Source of the DNA: Candidatus Nanohalarchaeota archaeon
GTDB lineage: Archaea > EX4484-52
DNA length: 13,473 nt
Assembly (NCBI GenBank): GCA_030632385.1
Contig: DAOVUW010000016.1
Coordinates: 1-13,473 of the forward strand
Direction: 5' to 3'
Part shown: piece after piece, positions 11,843 to 13,473 of the stretch
Layout of the letters: the number at the start of each line of letters is the position of its first letter
How positions within the stretch are numbered: position 1 is the stretch's first letter
Translations under genes and position numbers: made by a program
The notes under the pieces: generated by a model
Seen by the model: the letters and a program-made list of their open reading frames with translations, nothing else
Told to the model about the DNA's origin: nothing
Databases searched by the model: none

Positions 11843-12103
11843 ACAAAACAAAAAAACATTCAATTATTCAAAGCATTAAGCACAGAAACAAGATATAAAA
11901 TCATTGAAATTCTTTTAGATGGAGAATTATGCGCCTGTAAAATCCCTGCATTGATTAAAAAAAATCAGTCAAATACCTCGATGCATCTTGCAAAATTAAC
12001 ATATTGGAATATAATAAAATCAAGAAGAGATGGTAAAAAAATATTGTATTCAATAAAAGAAAAGAAAATCAAAGAAATATTTAACATATTAAAGAAAAAA
12101 TGA
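11840..12103 (+). CDS. Second ArsR-family regulator with CAC motif
   Basis: This compact 87-residue winged-helix protein has 'LFKALSTETRYKIIEILLDG', then 'ELCACKIPALI' with two cysteines at the As(III)-site position (ELCVC in classic ArsR), then the recognition helix 'QSNTSMHLAKLTYWNII' and the wing 'SRRDGKKILYSI'. It lacks the extra C-terminal cysteines of the first ArsR (8086), so the two may respond to different signals. It heads the Trx-ArsF-ArsG cassette and has a palindrome over its own start codon, pointing to autorepression. The gene after it begins 33 bases downstream with its own Shine-Dalgarno, suggesting one transcript. Confidence 0.9.
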   Translation: MTKQKNIQLFKALSTETRYKIIEILLDGELCACKIPALIKKNQSNTSMHLAKLTYWNIIKSRRDGKKILYSIKEKKIKEIFNILKKK

Positions 12104-12126
12104 AAATTCAAATATACTAATATTAA

Positions 12127-12130
12127 GAGG
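12127..12130 (+). promoter_or_regulatory. Shine-Dalgarno of the mini-thioredoxin gene
   Basis: GAGG lies six bases upstream of the ATG at 12137. It shows that internal operon genes here use Shine-Dalgarno initiation, whereas first genes look leaderless. Confidence 0.5.
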
Positions 12131-12136
12131 AATATT

Positions 12137-12373
12137 ATGAAAATAGAGATTTTGGGAACGGGCTGTCCAAAATGCGGACAACTTGAAGAAAATGCAAAAA
12201 AAGCTATTGAAGAGATGAAAGTTGATTCAGAGATAGTCAAGATTACAGACATCAACAAAATTGTTGAATATGGCATTATGTCAACACCGGCAATTGTGAT
12301 TGACGGCAAAGTCAAATGTTATGGCAGGATTCCAGATGTTGAAGAAATAAAAGAGTGGTTAAATGAAAAATGA
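12137..12373 (+). CDS. Small thioredoxin-fold protein (MTH895/TM0996 type)
   Basis: This minimal thioredoxin/glutaredoxin-like protein has 78 residues. It starts 'MKIEILGTGCPKCGQLEENA' with the redox pair Cys10-Pro-Lys-Cys13, continues with a helix and 'SEIVKITDINKIVEYGI', and has the cis-Pro segment 'MSTPAIVIDGKV' near 54-65. It lacks a signal peptide, so it is cytosolic. Proteins of this type are often found with ArsR regulators and metal(loid) permeases. Position before ArsF- and ArsG-like genes places it where ArsE lies in arsEFG operons. It could be the cytosolic electron donor to the CcdA-type proteins nearby. It overlaps the next gene by 11 bases. Confidence 0.85.
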   Translation: MKIEILGTGCPKCGQLEENAKKAIEEMKVDSEIVKITDINKIVEYGIMSTPAIVIDGKVKCYGRIPDVEEIKEWLNEK

Positions 12374-12869
12374 AAAATACATGCATATATTTTTGACAAT
12401 CTTTGTTTTGATTGCAGGCACAATTACATGTTCTGGTTGTTTAGAAAACAGCGAATCTGGAAATGTTGCTGCTGTCAATAATTCAACCCAGATAAGCATT
12501 TTAGAAGCAAACGGAGAGGTATTATCTAAAATTGAAAAAATAGAGGTATTTCATTTTCATGCAACGCAACAGTGCTACTCCTGCAAAACAGTTGGAAATT
12601 ACGCCAAAGAAACAATTAAAACGCATTTTGCAGATGAATTAAAATCAGGAAAAATAATCTTTGAACATATAAATATCGACCTTCCTCAAAACAATGAAAC
12701 TGTCTTGAAATACGGCGCAACTGGTTCTTCCTTATGGATTGGCATCTATGAAAAAGACGGAACTTTTTCTAAAGAGGAAAATACAAAGGTGTGGTATAAA
12801 ATAAAAAATAAACCCGATTATATGACCTATTTGAAAGATATTCTGGAACAAAAACTCGGAGGAAATTAA
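12363..12869 (+). CDS. ArsF-like thioredoxin-fold lipoprotein
   Basis: The protein has 168 residues. A hydrophobic signal (about 7-22) ends at 'TCSGC' with Cys26 as probable lipidated residue, followed by a polar linker. The soluble part begins 'IEVFHFHATQQCYSC' (Cys71 and Cys74, a CxxC pair), then 'NYAKETIKTHFADELKSGKI', 'EHINIDLPQN' and 'KYGATGSSLWI'. This pattern matches my recollection of the ArsF family, annotated as a nitrophenyl-compound reductase subunit in arsEFG operons, though a thioredoxin-like surface protein with another role is equally consistent. A later ATG at 12381 would remove six residues only. It is predicted to face outside the cell membrane, where the Trx domain of the CcdA fusion also lies. 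Confidence 0.75.
   Translation: MKNEKYMHIFLTIFVLIAGTITCSGCLENSESGNVAAVNNSTQISILEANGEVLSKIEKIEVFHFHATQQCYSCKTVGNYAKETIKTHFADELKSGKIIFEHINIDLPQNNETVLKYGATGSSLWIGIYEKDGTFSKEENTKVWYKIKNKPDYMTYLKDILEQKLGGN
12858..12862 (+). promoter_or_regulatory. Shine-Dalgarno of the ArsG-like permease
   Basis: GGAGG lies eight bases upstream of ATG 12871, within the last codons of the ArsF-like gene, fixing the start of the permease gene. Confidence 0.6.
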
Positions 12870-12870
12870 A

Positions 12871-13473
12871 ATGAGTCTGATGACTTTCATGGAGGCAATG
12901 GGCACAAGTGATATTGCTATAGTGGCTGCTTTTTTTATAGGATTGATGATGGCCATCAGCCCTTGTCCTCTTGCGACAAATATAACAGCAGTAGCATATA
13001 TCTCAAAGAAGATTCAAAACAGTAGGCATACTATAATGGTCGGTTTTGTATACACTCTTGGGAGAATGTTTACTTATGTCACGCTTGCTTTTTTTATTGT
13101 ATCTTTTGGATTAAATGTGCAGTCACTCGCTCTTCCTTTGCAAAAGTATGGCGGTATGCTAATCGGTCCGTTCTTAATAATAATGGGTGTATTGATGCTG
13201 GATGTCATTGAATTGAATTTTTTAAAAGAAAGCCGAAAAATTGATATTTTAAAAGAAAAATTATCAGAAAAAGGATATTTTGGAGCTTTTGGTTTGGGTG
13301 TTATTTTTGCATTGGCTTTTTGTCCTTTTAGTGCAGTCTTATTCTTTGGGATGCTGATTCCGCTTGCATTAAAATTTAGTGACGGAATATTCATTCCATC
13401 AGTATTTGCTTTTGCAACAGGACTGCCGGTAATATTATTTTCATTTTTGTTGGTTTACAGCATCTCTAAAATG
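12871..13473 (+). CDS. ArsG-like permease of the CcdA/LysE-like superfamily, 3' truncated by the window
   Basis: An open frame of 201 codons runs from ATG 12871 to the window edge without a stop. The product is strongly hydrophobic with about six TM helices visible. The first helix ends in 'MMAISPCPLATNITAVAYIS' (about 28-47), with the SPCP motif of this group, and a second CP is in 'FALAFCPFSAVLFFG' (about 149-163), matching the two-cysteine layout of CcdA-type transporters. The segment 'CPLATNITAVAYIS' fits the ArsG family, described as efflux permeases for aromatic aminoarsenicals in arsEFG operons; the arsenical substrate is not demonstrated for this archaeon. Thiol transport in the CcdA manner is an alternative. 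The stop lies beyond the window. Confidence 0.8.
   Translation, partial: MSLMTFMEAMGTSDIAIVAAFFIGLMMAISPCPLATNITAVAYISKKIQNSRHTIMVGFVYTLGRMFTYVTLAFFIVSFGLNVQSLALPLQKYGGMLIGPFLIIMGVLMLDVIELNFLKESRKIDILKEKLSEKGYFGAFGLGVIFALAFCPFSAVLFFGMLIPLALKFSDGIFIPSVFAFATGLPVILFSFLLVYSISKM

Noticed and set aside
13074..13394. A 106-codon minus-strand open frame
   Set aside because: It is antisense to the ArsG-like permease, whose plus frame is fully open from 12871 and has clear family motifs.
1..13473. CRISPR array or long tandem repeats
   Set aside because: No regularly spaced direct repeats of 20 bases or more were seen; repeated A/T runs reflect base composition.

Overview
The window looks like a strongly AT-rich archaeal chromosome segment, most likely from a small-genome (DPANN-type) lineage; this is inference, because no rRNA is present. 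The support is as follows. TATA-like boxes sit about 22-28 bases before many start codons, implying leaderless or nearly leaderless transcripts. A tRNA has archaeal initiator features: an A1:U72 end, three G:C pairs closing the anticodon loop, and no encoded CCA. There is an archaeal-type membrane-anchored Lon-like protease, and two small ArsR regulators head redox operons.

Layout. (1) 1-4709, mostly housekeeping: the 5' tip of a minus-strand gene (possibly a transposase), a MoaD/ThiS-like small protein, cofactor-independent phosphoglycerate mutase (minus), a Lon-like protease (plus), a structured non-coding gap, a uridine-kinase-like P-loop kinase (minus) and a family II inorganic pyrophosphatase (minus). 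(2) 4710-7330, an accessory block with defence or toxin-antitoxin character: a multi-TM membrane protein overlapping a TIR-like (MTH538/DUF1863-type) protein, then a Panacea/YwgA-like protein, a small charged protein and a PIN-domain RNase in an overlapping array. It ends in a 55-codon ORF that resembles a scrap of a GT4 glycosyltransferase. (3) 7326-8015: a Nudix hydrolase with an insertion in its Nudix box, and initiator tRNA-Met. (4) 8086-13473, two consecutive ArsR-headed thiol-redox cassettes. The first encodes ArsR, a thioredoxin-CcdA fusion, an HdrB/GlcF-type CCG protein, a GlcD-type FAD oxidase and a two-cluster ferredoxin. The second encodes ArsR, a mini-thioredoxin, an ArsF-like lipoprotein and an ArsG-like permease that runs off the window.

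How the genes may work together. In region 4, a 2-hydroxyacid (lactate/glycolate-like) dehydrogenase split over three genes carries a cysteine-rich domain of the kind that reduces disulfides in heterodisulfide reductases. It lies in the same tight operon as a CcdA membrane thiol transporter fused to its own extracytoplasmic thioredoxin domain. The following Trx-ArsF-ArsG cassette matches the gene order of arsEFG-type organoarsenical modules. One reading is a metal(loid)-induced pathway that takes electrons from a hydroxyacid through FAD and Fe-S clusters to thiols, and then through CcdA to surface thioredoxin-fold proteins. In region 2, the membrane protein plus TIR-like pair resembles two-gene signalling/effector defence modules, and the Panacea-small-PIN array resembles a three-part toxin-antitoxin system. 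Neither assignment can be proved from sequence alone.
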